Counted from the first letter of the stretch, positions 33,875 to 46,496 are shown. The stretch: DNA of 64,000 nucleotides from an uncultured Eubacteriales bacterium (GCA_902790015.1 CADAQF010000011.1:1-64000), one strand, 5' to 3'. Notes: generated from the letters alone by a model not told the origin. Made by a program: numbers and translations.

Positions 33875-34936
33875 TCAGACGATCATCGTCCAGCCGTAGG
33901 GATCCTCCGCCTTGCCCCACTGGATGGCGGTCAGCGTATCGTACAGCCACTGGGTGAGCTTGCCGATCTTCCCGCCGGCGACGGTGTACTTTTCCCCGGC
34001 GTAGGCCAGCTCGCCGATGGGGGAGACCACGGCGGCCGTGCCGGTGCCCCAGGCTTCCTTAAGGGTGCCCTGGCGCATGGCCTCGGTCAGCTCTTCCACG
34101 GAGAGCAGCCGCTCCTCCACCTTGTAGCCGTGGGCCTTCAAAAGCTCCACGCAGCTCATGCGGGTGATGCCGGGCAGGACGGAGCCGGTCAGCTTCGGGG
34201 TCACGATGGTGTCCCCGATCTGGAACATGACGTTCATCGCGCCGACTTCCTCGATATATTTGCGCTCCACGCCGTCCAGCCACAGCACCTGGGAATAGCC
34301 CTTGAGCTCGGCCCGGTGGGCGGCGCGGTTGCTGGCGGCGTAGTTGCCGCCGCACTTGGCGTAGCCGGTGCCGCCGCGCACGGCGCGGACGTCGTCGGTC
34401 TCGATCATGATCTTGACCGGGTTCAGCCCTTCCTTGTAATAGCTGCCCACCGGGGACAGGATCACGCAGTAGATGGCTTTCTGCAGGGTGTGCAGGCCCA
34501 GGAACGGGTCGGCCCCGAAGAGGAAGGGACGGATGTACAGGGAGGTGCCGGGCAGGGAGGGTACCCAGTCCCGGTCGATGTCAAGCAGGGTTTTCAGCGC
34601 TTTCAGCACAAAATCAGGGTCCACCTCAGGCAGGGTGATGCGTTCGGCGGAGTTGTTGAGGCGCTTGAAGTTTTCCATGGGGCGGAACAGCTGGATCTGC
34701 CCGTCGGGCCGGCGGTAGGCCTTCATGCCCTCGAAGATCTCCGCGCCGTAATGGAAAACGGCGGCGGCGGGGCTCAGGGTCAGCGGCCCGTAAGGAACGA
34801 TGCGGGCGTCATGCCAGCCCTGCTCGGGGTCATAGTCCATCAGGAACATGTGATCCGTAAAATAACGGCCAAAGCCCAGCGAGCTCTGATCCGGCTTCTG
34901 CTTCAGGGTTTCCGCGCGGGTGATCTTGATTTCCAT
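33875..34936 (-). CDS. ilvE: Branched-chain amino acid aminotransferase
   Basis: A PLP enzyme of fold type IV, 353 residues, that interconverts branched-chain 2-oxoacids and Leu/Ile/Val. The class-IV signature is clear: Lys in GGTGYAKCGGNYAASN, the region EVGAMNVMFQIGDTIVTPKL, and the end GTGTAAVVSPIGEL. The length and the N-terminal FGRYFTDHMFLMDYD match the eukaryotic-like BCAT2 group. The start at 34936 has a perfect AAGGAGG 8 nt upstream; an upstream in-frame ATG is poorer. It is monocistronic, between its promoter and a terminator. It could supply the last step for the T-box operon's proposed product. Confidence 0.95.
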   Translation of the reverse strand: MEIKITRAETLKQKPDQSSLGFGRYFTDHMFLMDYDPEQGWHDARIVPYGPLTLSPAAAVFHYGAEIFEGMKAYRRPDGQIQLFRPMENFKRLNNSAERITLPEVDPDFVLKALKTLLDIDRDWVPSLPGTSLYIRPFLFGADPFLGLHTLQKAIYCVILSPVGSYYKEGLNPVKIMIETDDVRAVRGGTGYAKCGGNYAASNRAAHRAELKGYSQVLWLDGVERKYIEEVGAMNVMFQIGDTIVTPKLTGSVLPGITRMSCVELLKAHGYKVEERLLSVEELTEAMRQGTLKEAWGTGTAAVVSPIGELAYAGEKYTVAGGKIGKLTQWLYDTLTAIQWGKAEDPYGWTMIV

Positions 34937-34998
34937 AGCGACAGCCTCCTTCGTTGCAGCCTGCACGGGGGAACCTCCCCCGTCCGATAGTCTGTCTA

Positions 34999-35027
34999 AC
35001 TATACACCCGCCCGTCCAAAACCGCAA
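34999..35027 (-). promoter_or_regulatory. Promoter of ilvE
   Basis: Minus-strand TTGCGG (35027-35022) and TATAGT (35004-34999) with a 17-bp spacer, about 65 bp before the start codon. Confidence 0.75.
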
Positions 35028-35098
35028 GCGGCGGGATGGCTTTCTGATGTATTTTTAAGCCAGGGCTCAAACGCGGCTTTCGCCGGGTTCCGTTCGTT

Positions 35099-38074
<2,976 letters not shown>

Positions 38075-38160
38075 TCACCTCTTTGATCTTTCTGTTGCCT
38101 TCCCGCGTCCGGTATCCGGCCGGGAGTTTTTTCGGTATCAGGCTGTTTAAAGTACGGCGG

Positions 38161-41100
38161 TCACCGCTCAAGACGGATCGTTTTTACCTCAAAATTGCGG
38201 AAGTGGAGAGGCAAAGCGCCGTCAAGGACCATCAGCTCCTCCCGCCTGTTTTCCATAAGATCCGTTTCCCACGCCTTATTAATAAATGGAATGTTTACAG
38301 ACAGCCGGCAGTCCGTATCCGCGTTTTTGGCTTCATACAGGCGCAGGATCAGGTCTTTGCTGCCGTCCTCGGCAGGCTTTACGGTATCTATATACACATT
38401 CCGGACGTTCAGGGAGAAGAGGCTCAGCGGCCCGCAAGCCCCGGCGCAGGTTAAGGGAGGCACGTTCAGGTCGTATGCCTCGTCTGTCACGGGGCTGTGC
38501 AGGAACCCGCCGTCCCAGGCCAGCAGGGAATAGGTAAAAACGTGCCGGCCGTTATCCGCCCGCATTTCCGGGGAAGCCGGCGCGCGCAAAAGCGTCAGCT
38601 GCAGTTCGTTGTCCTTTATGCTGATCCCGTATTTGCAGTCGTTCAGCACGGCAAACCCGTGGGATTCATCCGCGAGCGCGCTGTAGCGCTGGTTGCATAC
38701 CTCATACCGGTCCTGATCATACTGCCGGGAGCGGTGGGCGGGGCGCTTCATGAAGCCGAACTGGATCTCGTTGATCCCCTCAGAAGCCTGCACCGCCCCG
38801 GCAAAGGAAACCTTGAGCAGCCGGTGCAGCTCCCGCCAGTCCACGTCCGTGACGAAATCCAGCCGTTCCCTGTCCGCCCCGAGCACGATATCCTGGCTGA
38901 ACCGGGAATGCATCACCCGGCGCTCCACATGCACAGAGGCTTCCAGCCCGTTATCCTTCTTCACCGTCAGGGTGACCGGTTCATCCAGCGGGACGGGCTG
39001 GTCCTGATAGTTGGAATCGATGTCCCAGGCGTCGAAGGCGCGGGGGACGTCCTTAAAGGCAAGCAGCCGGTTCATGGGTCCGGCGGCAAACTCCCGGCCC
39101 GTTTCCTTCCGTACGAAGGAAACCACTTCGCCCCGGCCGTTGATCAGGACGCGTATCCTGTCATTTTCGATCACCGCGCCTTCCGCCGTCAAATGCGCCC
39201 TCGCGGGCCCGGGCCTTTCCGGGGCCTTATTTTCAGCAGGGTACACCGTTTCTGCGCCGCAGGCGGGCACATGGACCAAAGCCCTGACCCCGGCTTCGGT
39301 GATCTCGCAGGGTACGGGCGTCCCGTCCCGCAGCGCGGCGCCCGGCCGGAAAGCGTCCGGCAGGTCCACCAGGCAGTCCCGCCCGAAGCTCAGGGAATTG
39401 AAAACAGTAAAGCCCTCGCCGGAAGTCAGGGCTTCAACGGCCCCGGATCTTACATCGCCGGCTTCCCGGATGATCCGCTGGTGCTCCGCCCGCGCCCTTT
39501 CGTATACCTTCCCGATGGAGGAACCCGGCAGGATGTCGTGGAACTGGTTGAAAAGCAGCAGCTTCCACGCGGCGTCCATTCTGTCCAGCGGGTATGTATA
39601 ATCCTTTTTAAGCCAGGAGGCGGCGGCGCCCCACATCTCCGCTTCCCGCAGCGCAATTTCCGCCTTGCGGTTGCCCCGCTTGATGGCGGCCTGCGAGGTG
39701 AATACGCCCCGGTGTGCCGAAAAATACAGCTCTCCTGAGTAGGTGTGGGCCGGTCCGCCTTTCTTTTCCATGTCCTCAAAGAACCGTACCGGCCCCTCCA
39801 GGCGCATCCTGGGCATGCCCTGCAGATCCTTTTCCCTCAGCGCGTATTCAATATGGTCCCGCGTGGGGCCCCCGCCGCCGTCCCCGTAGCCGAAGGGGAC
39901 CAGGAACGCGTCCAGCTGGTCCTTCTGCACCCTGTTTTTCCAGGTAGAGCAGATCTCCTCAGGATCCGTGCGGTAGGTATAGCTGGTGGGAAGGAAGGTG
40001 TCGATGCAGCTGCCGTCCAGACCCTTCCAGGAAAAATAATGATAGGGGAAACGGTCGCTGTCATTGTAGGACCAGAAGATCTTCTGGGTCACCAGATATT
40101 TGACGCCGCTGGCCTTCAAAAGCTGCGGCAGCGCGGCGGAATAGCCGAAGCTGTCCGGCAGCCACAGCACCACGGAGTCCACGCCCAGCTCATCCCGGAA
40201 GAATCTTTTCCCGTGGATCAGCTGTCTGGCCAGGGATTCTCCGGAGGTCATATTGGTATCCGGCTCCACCCACATGGCCCCTTCGGCGATCCACTGCCCG
40301 CCCCGGATCGCTTTTTTGATCCGGTCATAAAGCTCCGGATAATGCTGCCTGCACATCACATAGGCCGCAGGCTGGCTCTGCAGGTATTTATATTCCGGAT
40401 ATCTTTCGATCAGGCGCAGCTGGGCGGCGAACGTCCGGGAGGTTTTTCTTTGAGTCTCCTCCGTGGGCCAGAGCCAGGCCAGGTCCAGATGCGCATTGCC
40501 GACGGCGTAAAAGTCCGGCGCGACCGTTCCGTTTACCGCTTCCCGGGCCGGCCGCAGCGCTTCCCGGGCCGCCCGGTAGCTCTCAGTCCGCGAAGGAGTA
40601 TCCTGCTCAAAGTCCGTGATCAGGGTGGCTTTTTCAAGCGCCTGTGCGATCAGCGCGGCCCGCAGGCTTTCCTGAGGCACCTGATCGCCCAGCCGGATCA
40701 GTGTTTCCATATCCAGGTAAAGCTGATAGGCGTCCTCGTTCCAGATGCCGTAGGTGAGAGCCCCAAGCTCAGCCCGCCCGCCTTCTGCGGCGCGGTCCTC
40801 GTACAGCCCGGGCAGGACCGGCCCCGTGGCGCAGCCGCCCAGCGGGCTTTCCGGGTAATAATGCCCGGCGTAGGCTTCCAGCATGATCCGGTAGGTTTTT
40901 CCCGGTTCCCCGGATTCCGTCAGATAGTTGTCCACGATGTAATGATGGGGGACCTGCACCCACCCGGCCCGGTAGGTGCCAAAGGACAAACCGTCCACAA
41001 ACACCGTGGTTTCCCCGCCGGTCTTAAGATCCATCGCGATCTGTTTGCCCCTGGCCTTTTCCGGAAGCGTCACTTCCCCTTTTAGCCAGCAGTATTCGAA

Positions 41101-41316
41101 GCTTTTTCCCCAGCGGGTGCCCGGCTTCATCGGCGTGAACGTCCGGGCGGACGCTTCCCCGAGGGAAAGCTCCTCCATGGTGAGAAAGCCTTCCGCACGG
41201 ATCTCCCCCAGCGGCTGATACAGGTCCTGCTGCAGGGTGTGCATCCAGTGCTTCAGCCGGCCTGCCCATTCAGCGCTCATATACTTCACGGCATCCGCTT
41301 CCTTTCTGTGCGTCAT
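38161..41316 (-). CDS. Alpha-mannosidase, GH38
   Basis: A 1051-residue class II alpha-mannosidase of the bacterial/cytosolic type. Zinc and active-site residues are seen in GNAHLDLAWLWP (His, Asp). The nucleophile Asp is in MWVEPDTNMTSGES, and WLPDSFGYSAALPQLL and FNQFHDILPGSSI are family signatures. The GH38 middle and C-terminal beta domains follow. No signal peptide is present. The ATG at 41316 has GGAGG 11 nt upstream; another at 41280 is possible. Together with GH2 and GH43 it suggests import and breakdown of mannose- and galactose-containing glycans, perhaps host N-glycans. Confidence 0.95.
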   Translation of the reverse strand: MTHRKEADAVKYMSAEWAGRLKHWMHTLQQDLYQPLGEIRAEGFLTMEELSLGEASARTFTPMKPGTRWGKSFEYCWLKGEVTLPEKARGKQIAMDLKTGGETTVFVDGLSFGTYRAGWVQVPHHYIVDNYLTESGEPGKTYRIMLEAYAGHYYPESPLGGCATGPVLPGLYEDRAAEGGRAELGALTYGIWNEDAYQLYLDMETLIRLGDQVPQESLRAALIAQALEKATLITDFEQDTPSRTESYRAAREALRPAREAVNGTVAPDFYAVGNAHLDLAWLWPTEETQRKTSRTFAAQLRLIERYPEYKYLQSQPAAYVMCRQHYPELYDRIKKAIRGGQWIAEGAMWVEPDTNMTSGESLARQLIHGKRFFRDELGVDSVVLWLPDSFGYSAALPQLLKASGVKYLVTQKIFWSYNDSDRFPYHYFSWKGLDGSCIDTFLPTSYTYRTDPEEICSTWKNRVQKDQLDAFLVPFGYGDGGGGPTRDHIEYALREKDLQGMPRMRLEGPVRFFEDMEKKGGPAHTYSGELYFSAHRGVFTSQAAIKRGNRKAEIALREAEMWGAAASWLKKDYTYPLDRMDAAWKLLLFNQFHDILPGSSIGKVYERARAEHQRIIREAGDVRSGAVEALTSGEGFTVFNSLSFGRDCLVDLPDAFRPGAALRDGTPVPCEITEAGVRALVHVPACGAETVYPAENKAPERPGPARAHLTAEGAVIENDRIRVLINGRGEVVSFVRKETGREFAAGPMNRLLAFKDVPRAFDAWDIDSNYQDQPVPLDEPVTLTVKKDNGLEASVHVERRVMHSRFSQDIVLGADRERLDFVTDVDWRELHRLLKVSFAGAVQASEGINEIQFGFMKRPAHRSRQYDQDRYEVCNQRYSALADESHGFAVLNDCKYGISIKDNELQLTLLRAPASPEMRADNGRHVFTYSLLAWDGGFLHSPVTDEAYDLNVPPLTCAGACGPLSLFSLNVRNVYIDTVKPAEDGSKDLILRLYEAKNADTDCRLSVNIPFINKAWETDLMENRREELMVLDGALPLHFRNFEVKTIRLER

Positions 41317-41349
41317 CCATTGTTCTTCCTCCGCCCCTGCGGGTTTGGG

Positions 41350-42876
41350 TCATCTGTGCCAGAAGCCGTTGAGGAACCCGATCCGCCTTTCAAGCCAGTG
41401 CGCGAGCTGTTCGGCGGATTCTGCCTCCGTCCGGCAGGCAAAGGCATCCCGGTTCAGCTCGTAATCCAGCGGCGACTTATCCGCCATATTGCTCCAGCGC
41501 TGGTAGTTGCGGGTGAAAGCCGCTTCATACGTTTTGCTGTCCGCGCGGATCATGTCCACGGTGTTAAGGAGCGCGCCGCTGTCGTACAGCGACGTCCACC
41601 TGTCCCGGATGATGTCCCTGAACCAGTCTTCCTGCATCAGCACCGCGAGCCAGGGGTTGATCGCCTTGTAGTGGTGGTCCACGTCGTCCACCACGTTCGC
41701 CGCGTGAAAGCCCTTTGCGTCCACGCAGACGTAGCGGTTCCCCATGGCCGAGTCAAAGTCCCAGGGAGCTTCGAAGCGGAGCCTTCCTGCGCCGTTTTCG
41801 CTGAGATCCACGCTTATAAAAAAGCTGGAAAAGTAGATGTCCGGGTCGCAGGTGATCTCGCTGAGGATGTACATCCGGGCCAGGGAATCCACGTCCGCCA
41901 CCGCTTCCACTGCCTGTCGGGGCGTCATGTCCGAAGGGACCGTGCCGTGCCGGTCGGAGGTCATTTCCAGCGCTCTGTTCTGGTAGGCGGCGGCATACAT
42001 GATCCGGTAGACGTTAGCCACAAAATCTCGCAAGGCGATGCGCTGGTTTTCAGAGCGGATGCTGCTCTTGATCGTATAACCCACATCGTTTTTGCCGTTG
42101 GGACCGGTGGAGAGCGGGGTGAACGGTCTCGCGCCGCCGTCGCCGTTAAAGGGGATCAGAGGCGCGAAGCCTGCGTAGTTGATGGTGAAGGTTTGCAGTC
42201 GATCCTCCAGGAAATAGTATCCGTCAAACTCCAGGAAGTACCCCACGTCCGTATTGGTCTCTTCCTTTTTGGGCTCCGGTACGTCCACCCGCCCTTCGGC
42301 GCATTCCTGCTGTTCGGCCAGGAGATATACGCCCCAGTACTCACCGTTAAGCTCCACCTCGACCAGCGCGCAGTCGGAACAGTACAGCTCTTCCCCCAGG
42401 ATCTTGTGTCCCAGGTCAAATGCCGCCTTGTTCCGCAGCATGGACAGATCCTTGTATTCCGCCAGCAGTACCCAGTTTTTGAAGGCCCTGCCCCCGTTGA
42501 GGCCGCACAGGGGCTGCTTGTTTTTGAATTTGATCCGCAGCGGCTTTTTTTTATAGCTGGTGGTCCAGTTGCCCCGGACCTTGACCTGCGCCTGAGCGCC
42601 GTCCGGTTCGGGACTTCCGTCCGCGCCGGTGCAGGAGACGGTGCAGTCGACGTAGTACGGCTCCGGCGGGATCACGTAGCCGGGCGTCCACGAGGCGATG
42701 CGTTCGGCAACATAGCGATTCACGGGCTCGGTCGCAAAGGCGGTGCCCTCCCCGGGGTCGGCCGTGCGGACAGAGATCAGCGGGAGCACCCGCGAAGCGC
42801 CCCCGTCCTCCGCCAGCGCCGAAGAAAAGAGCGCAGCCAGCAGTACCGCCAGCGTCAGCAGCAGTATTCTCTTCAT
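41350..42876 (-). CDS. Secreted CotH-family kinase-like protein
   Basis: A 508-residue exported protein with a signal peptide (MKRILLLTLAVLLAALFSSALA). The CotH domain (about 90-500) is recognised from QVKVRGNWTTSYKKKPLRIKFKNK, WVLLAEYKDLSMLRNKAAFDL, VEVELNGEYWGVYLLAEQ and RFEAPWDFDSAMGNR. CotH proteins are atypical protein kinases that act outside or on spore coats; here the extracellular role is unknown. It is embedded between GH43 (24 bp) and GH38 (33 bp), an unusual setting, so it may modify a surface or cellulosome-like component used in glycan breakdown. Confidence 0.9.
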   Translation of the reverse strand: MKRILLLTLAVLLAALFSSALAEDGGASRVLPLISVRTADPGEGTAFATEPVNRYVAERIASWTPGYVIPPEPYYVDCTVSCTGADGSPEPDGAQAQVKVRGNWTTSYKKKPLRIKFKNKQPLCGLNGGRAFKNWVLLAEYKDLSMLRNKAAFDLGHKILGEELYCSDCALVEVELNGEYWGVYLLAEQQECAEGRVDVPEPKKEETNTDVGYFLEFDGYYFLEDRLQTFTINYAGFAPLIPFNGDGGARPFTPLSTGPNGKNDVGYTIKSSIRSENQRIALRDFVANVYRIMYAAAYQNRALEMTSDRHGTVPSDMTPRQAVEAVADVDSLARMYILSEITCDPDIYFSSFFISVDLSENGAGRLRFEAPWDFDSAMGNRYVCVDAKGFHAANVVDDVDHHYKAINPWLAVLMQEDWFRDIIRDRWTSLYDSGALLNTVDMIRADSKTYEAAFTRNYQRWSNMADKSPLDYELNRDAFACRTEAESAEQLAHWLERRIGFLNGFWHR

Positions 42877-42900
42877 CCTAACACCTCCGGCGATTGATCC

Positions 42901-43878
42901 TTACGCGGGGGAGGGGCCCTTCCACCTGCCGTCCGGGACCTGAGACCAGTCGTGCGCCTTCATGCGCTCATATTCCTCAGGCGTGATGGGCAGGATGGTG
43001 CCGTGCTTGAACCCGAAGGGGAAGGAAAAGCGCCGGTCGCTGCGCACGAAGGTGCCGCTTTCCAGGCTGTCGGCCACGAAGGGCACATAGCCCTGTCCCG
43101 CGCCCTGCACGCCGTAATAATCCAGGAACAGGCACCACTGCCCGTCGTCCGTGTGCACAGCCGTGGGCGCTTCATAGACGCCATCGGCCACGCCCGCCAT
43201 CGCGTCGTCAAAGGCGGGCACCCTTGTGAAGGGGCCGGTCGCGTGCGGGGCTTTGAGCAGGATCACCCGGCTGGGGTCCCGGTCGCTCTTGACAAAGAGA
43301 TAATAGCTCCCGTTTTCAACATACATCGCCGAGTCGATCACTCCCGCGCCTTCCTTGCGGTACAGGAGCGCCGGCTCGGTCCATGTTACAAAATCCTTTG
43401 TGCGCCTGTACCAGATGGCCATGGACTGATATCCGTCCCCGCGGTGCGAGGAGGACCAGTGCAGGATGTAATCGTCCCGTTCCGGGTCATACAGTACGTC
43501 CGGCGCCCAGACGCAGCCGAAGTCTTCCGACCCCACGGGCACCATTTCCTCTTCCGTCCAGTGGATCAGGTCGTCCGACTGCCAGTGGGCCAGGTCCTTG
43601 CTGCCGCCCCGGACGATGTTTGCCCAGGAATGGTCATACTTGCCCCGCATGCCGTACGACAGGCTGAGGTCGGTGGCGAAGATGTGCGTCCGGCCCGTTG
43701 CCCGGTCCCGGACCATCGTCATGTCCCGCACGCCGTGATCCCCGTAATACGCCCACAGCACCGGCCTCCCGCCGTTCAGCGCCTCCCAGGAAAAGGCATC
43801 CCGGCTCAGGGAAAAATACACCTGCTCTCCGTCAGGCGTGGTGGTTTCCCGAAAATGCACAAACAGATAATGCTGCAT
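42901..43878 (-). CDS. GH43-type glycosidase (five-bladed propeller)
   Basis: A 325-residue protein without a signal peptide. It has a five-bladed beta-propeller pattern with the three expected acids: Asp in HGVRDMTMVRD, Asp in GAGVIDSAMYVENG and Glu in DGVYEAPTAVH. GH43 enzymes remove arabinose, xylose or galactose from side chains. The start at 43878 is chosen because GGAGG lies 9 nt upstream; an upstream in-frame ATG overlaps the heptamer repeat and gives a Cys-rich non-conserved tail. First gene of the GH43-CotH-GH38-GH2 run. Confidence 0.85.
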   Translation of the reverse strand: MQHYLFVHFRETTTPDGEQVYFSLSRDAFSWEALNGGRPVLWAYYGDHGVRDMTMVRDRATGRTHIFATDLSLSYGMRGKYDHSWANIVRGGSKDLAHWQSDDLIHWTEEEMVPVGSEDFGCVWAPDVLYDPERDDYILHWSSSHRGDGYQSMAIWYRRTKDFVTWTEPALLYRKEGAGVIDSAMYVENGSYYLFVKSDRDPSRVILLKAPHATGPFTRVPAFDDAMAGVADGVYEAPTAVHTDDGQWCLFLDYYGVQGAGQGYVPFVADSLESGTFVRSDRRFSFPFGFKHGTILPITPEEYERMKAHDWSQVPDGRWKGPSPA

Positions 43879-43970
43879 CGTCTTTTCCTCCGTTCTTTTT
43901 TGGCAGCAGTCACCGCAACGGTGTGTTTCGCCGCGGGGTGAACAGACTTCCTCCCGGCCTTGAGCGTGCA

Positions 43971-44019
43971 TAGCTAATAGCTTATAGCTAACAGCTAACA
44001 GCTTACAGCTGACAGCTGT
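43971..44019. repeat. Seven tandem 7-bp repeats
   Basis: Seven heptamers of the form (T/C)AGCT(A/T/G)(A/T) stand head to tail (TAGCTAA, TAGCTTA, TAGCTAA, CAGCTAA, CAGCTTA, CAGCTGA, CAGCTGT). They lie between the GH43 gene and the 5'-nucleotidase gene. The AGCT core makes each unit partly palindromic. The rest of the 183-bp gap shows nothing else. Confidence 0.9.
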
Positions 44020-44061
44020 TTTTCCCGGGCCCTTCGCTAAAAGTCTTCCTGCCCGGCCGTG

Positions 44062-45825
44062 TCAGCGGACGTCGTCCTCGGTGATGGGCTCCTCGTTCGG
44101 GGTCCTCCCGTCCTCGGAGGAGGGGATCGTCAAGTCGCCTGCGGCCAGCATTCTGACCGCCCGGCTGTGCAGCTCCTCGTCCCAATTATAGCCGATGAGC
44201 CTCCAGTTTTCGTCGCACATGGGGGAGATGACGCCGCCCCTGACGTGGATGATATAGTCGCGGATCAGTTCGCGCACGCCGCCGATGTCCCCGCGTACGT
44301 CCATCTCAAGCAGTTCGGGCATATCGTCCTCCCCGTAAATCTCGCCGGGAACCAGCAGATGGGAGTTGGCGCGGTAGCTGTTTACGGCGATGTCGAACTG
44401 GTCGTCATCCTTCACGGGGGTGCCGTCGGGCCAGGTCAGATGCACGACGCGGCTGCCGGGCTCGCTGGCGATGTTCACCTCGTAGTTCACGCCCGCGAAC
44501 ATATCGTAGTCGTAGGCGCGGATATCGCTGTTGAACGAGATGGTCAGGTCGCCGGGCTTAAAGGTGTTATAGTAGCTCACGGACCACTCCATGTACTTTT
44601 TCAGCTGCGCGCCCGTCATGCGGAGCTTATAGAGCGTGTTGGGGTACTTGTAGATCAGGGATATGTCACACTTGCGGATGTCGCCCGGGAACATGTTTGC
44701 GTCCACGCTGAACAGCGCCGCGGCAGACACGGCGGCGCCTGTATAGTACCGCTGGGCGTCGTTGATCAGGTCTATCATCGCCGTGTCCTGGATCTGGGCG
44801 GCGGGAATCTGGGCGATCTCATTGCCGGGGGCCAGGGCGCCGCCCTCCAGCCTGCCTATGACCTCCTCGGCGTCCGCGCGCGCCTGCGCGTCGTACCTGC
44901 CCAGCAGGTCCGCGATGGCGGCGTCCGGCGCGTATCCGGCGATGTCGACGCTCTGGCTGGTCCTGTCAGAAACCTTCCAGCCGCCGCCGTCCCGCTCAAG
45001 GGTCAGGTCGATCACAGCCATGGTCTGCGCCATGTTCCTGTTCTGCACCACCAGCACGCCGTTGATCTCCAGGCCGGGGATCTGCGCGTGCTCATGGGAG
45101 GAGACCATCACGTCAAACTCTGGGCAGGCGTTCAGGATGTCCGTGACACCGGAGTTCGCCACGCCGTAATCGTTGTGGATGCCCATGTGGAAGACGCCCA
45201 CCAGTACGTCGTACTGCCCCTGGATGGCGTCGATTATTTTACGGGTCTCCATCAGCGGGTCGGTGACGGTGCAGTCCGCCAGGTTCACAGCGTCCCACCG
45301 GGTGATGTTCGGCGTAACCATGCCGATGACGGCGATGCGTATGCCGTCCTTTTCCAGCATGGCATAGCCGTCGGCGATGGGCTCGCCCTTCTCATCATAC
45401 ACGTTGCCGACGAGCACCTTGCAGTTCATGTCGGCGATGGTCCTGCGGACGGTGTCCATGCCGTAGTTGTACTCGTGGTTGCCCGTCACCCATACGTCGC
45501 AGTTGAGGGCGTTCAGGGCCTGGACCATGGGGTGGACGTCCTCCCCGCCCACAAAGATGTCCGCGGAGTTGTCCTGGATGGTGTCGCCCGCGTCCACCAG
45601 CAGCGTATGCCCGTCGCGGAACTGTGCGACGGCGGTGGCCAGCTGCGCGACGCTGCCGGATGTGCTTTCGGCGTTCAGCGCGTAATCCCACGGCAGGAAC
45701 TTCCCGTGCAGATCGCTGGTGGCAATGATCCGGAGCGTCCGCGTATGCCCGTCCCCGGCCAGGGCCGGCGCGAACAGCGCGGCGGACAATGTGACGATCA
45801 GGGCGATGGCGGCGAGCTTTTTCAT
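44062..45825 (-). CDS. Secreted 5'-nucleotidase/metallophosphoesterase
   Basis: A 587-residue exported enzyme: signal peptide (MKKLAAIALIVTLSAALFAPALA). The calcineurin-like domain has the metal motifs IIATSDLHGKFL, VDAGDTIQDN, WVTGNHEYNYG, GVFHMGIHND and VMVSSHEHAQ. The C-terminal 5'-nucleotidase domain follows (about 320-550, with YKLRMTGAQLKKYMEWSVSYYN and FDIAVNSYRANSH). It would release nucleosides and phosphate from nucleotides outside the cell (or act as a 2',3'-cyclic phosphodiesterase). It has its own promoter at 45890-45918. Confidence 0.93.
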   Translation of the reverse strand: MKKLAAIALIVTLSAALFAPALAGDGHTRTLRIIATSDLHGKFLPWDYALNAESTSGSVAQLATAVAQFRDGHTLLVDAGDTIQDNSADIFVGGEDVHPMVQALNALNCDVWVTGNHEYNYGMDTVRRTIADMNCKVLVGNVYDEKGEPIADGYAMLEKDGIRIAVIGMVTPNITRWDAVNLADCTVTDPLMETRKIIDAIQGQYDVLVGVFHMGIHNDYGVANSGVTDILNACPEFDVMVSSHEHAQIPGLEINGVLVVQNRNMAQTMAVIDLTLERDGGGWKVSDRTSQSVDIAGYAPDAAIADLLGRYDAQARADAEEVIGRLEGGALAPGNEIAQIPAAQIQDTAMIDLINDAQRYYTGAAVSAAALFSVDANMFPGDIRKCDISLIYKYPNTLYKLRMTGAQLKKYMEWSVSYYNTFKPGDLTISFNSDIRAYDYDMFAGVNYEVNIASEPGSRVVHLTWPDGTPVKDDDQFDIAVNSYRANSHLLVPGEIYGEDDMPELLEMDVRGDIGGVRELIRDYIIHVRGGVISPMCDENWRLIGYNWDEELHSRAVRMLAAGDLTIPSSEDGRTPNEEPITEDDVR

Positions 45826-45889
45826 CTGCGGTTCCTCCTTGTGTCACACGCGGTCGGCCGCGGGCGTTTATTCGGGTTTCTCCCGATAA

Positions 45890-45918
45890 ATGATAACAGG
45901 TTTTAAGCGCTCTGGCAA
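45890..45918 (-). promoter_or_regulatory. Promoter of the 5'-nucleotidase gene
   Basis: Minus-strand TTGCCA (45918-45913) and TATCAT (45895-45890) with a 17-bp spacer. Confidence 0.7.
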
Positions 45919-46234
45919 CCATGAACGTCCTTTTTCATTGGGCCGGGGACAGGGAAAAGCGCGTATCAGCAGGCGGGCAGAAGGACAATTAATCCGACAC
46001 GGCGGGGTCAATCCTTAAGGTCCATGAGGAAGGCGCGGAAGAGATGATTGTCCGCAGCATCATCATTTGGGGGATGAAGCTCATTGTCAGGCTGCCGTCT
46101 CACGATGAATTTAATCTGCTGCGGAAAGCAAGGCGCCGCTGCCATTAACGGCCTTTCATGCGTATCAAGAACTGTCGGGCAGCGTGAAGCCGCCCGGCAG
46201 ATTCCCAGAATATGAAAAACAAAGGAGAAAAACC
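45919..46234. other. Intergenic region ahead of the peptide genes
   Basis: This 316-bp stretch separates the 5'-nucleotidase promoter from the first GG-leader peptide gene. I see no convincing gene; an 85-codon minus-strand frame has no ribosome binding site or recognisable product. It must hold the promoter for the peptide genes, but no hexamer pair with good spacing stands out. The AAAGGAG site lies at 46221-46227. Confidence 0.4.
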
Positions 46235-46441
46235 ATGCAGAACGATAAAATGTCCGAGCTGTCAAACGAAGATATCATCAAAGCCGACGGCGGTACGCTG
46301 AACGCCATGGAAGAGCGTTCAATGGATCTTATGATAAAACTGTTCAAAAAGCAGGGAAGAAAGATGGAAGAGATTTATCAGATCAGTGGCCTGCCTGACG
46401 AGCAAAGAGAGTATATCCGCCAGAATTGGTACAAGAACTGA
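46235..46441 (+). CDS. Double-glycine leader peptide 1 (bacteriocin-like precursor)
   Basis: A 68-residue peptide. The first 20 residues fit a C39-type leader: SELSNEDIIKADGG, with Glu8-Leu9 and hydrophobic residues at the usual spacing before Gly19-Gly20. The rest (21-68) is a charged, helical segment (MDLMIKLFKKQGRKMEEIYQ, ending REYIRQNWYKN) and lacks the Cys/Ser/Thr richness of modified peptides. It could be an unmodified secreted peptide or signal. AAAGGAG lies 7 nt before the start. A terminator follows. The nearest exporter with a C39 peptidase is at 20291-22468. No immunity gene is apparent. Confidence 0.7.
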   Translation: MQNDKMSELSNEDIIKADGGTLNAMEERSMDLMIKLFKKQGRKMEEIYQISGLPDEQREYIRQNWYKN

Positions 46442-46455
46442 ACCTTCCTTTCGGG

Positions 46456-46496
46456 GCCGCTGCATAAAGCGAGAAAAGCTGCAGCGGCTCCTTTTT
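46456..46496 (+). terminator. Terminator after peptide gene 1
   Basis: A 9-bp perfect stem (46456-46464 with 46480-46488) followed by TCCTTTTTC. The remaining gap to 46742 shows only AT-rich sequence near the next start and no other gene. Confidence 0.85.

Noticed and set aside
43971-44019. Tandem short repeats as a possible CRISPR array
   Set aside because: The units are 7 bp with no spacers and no cas genes are nearby.
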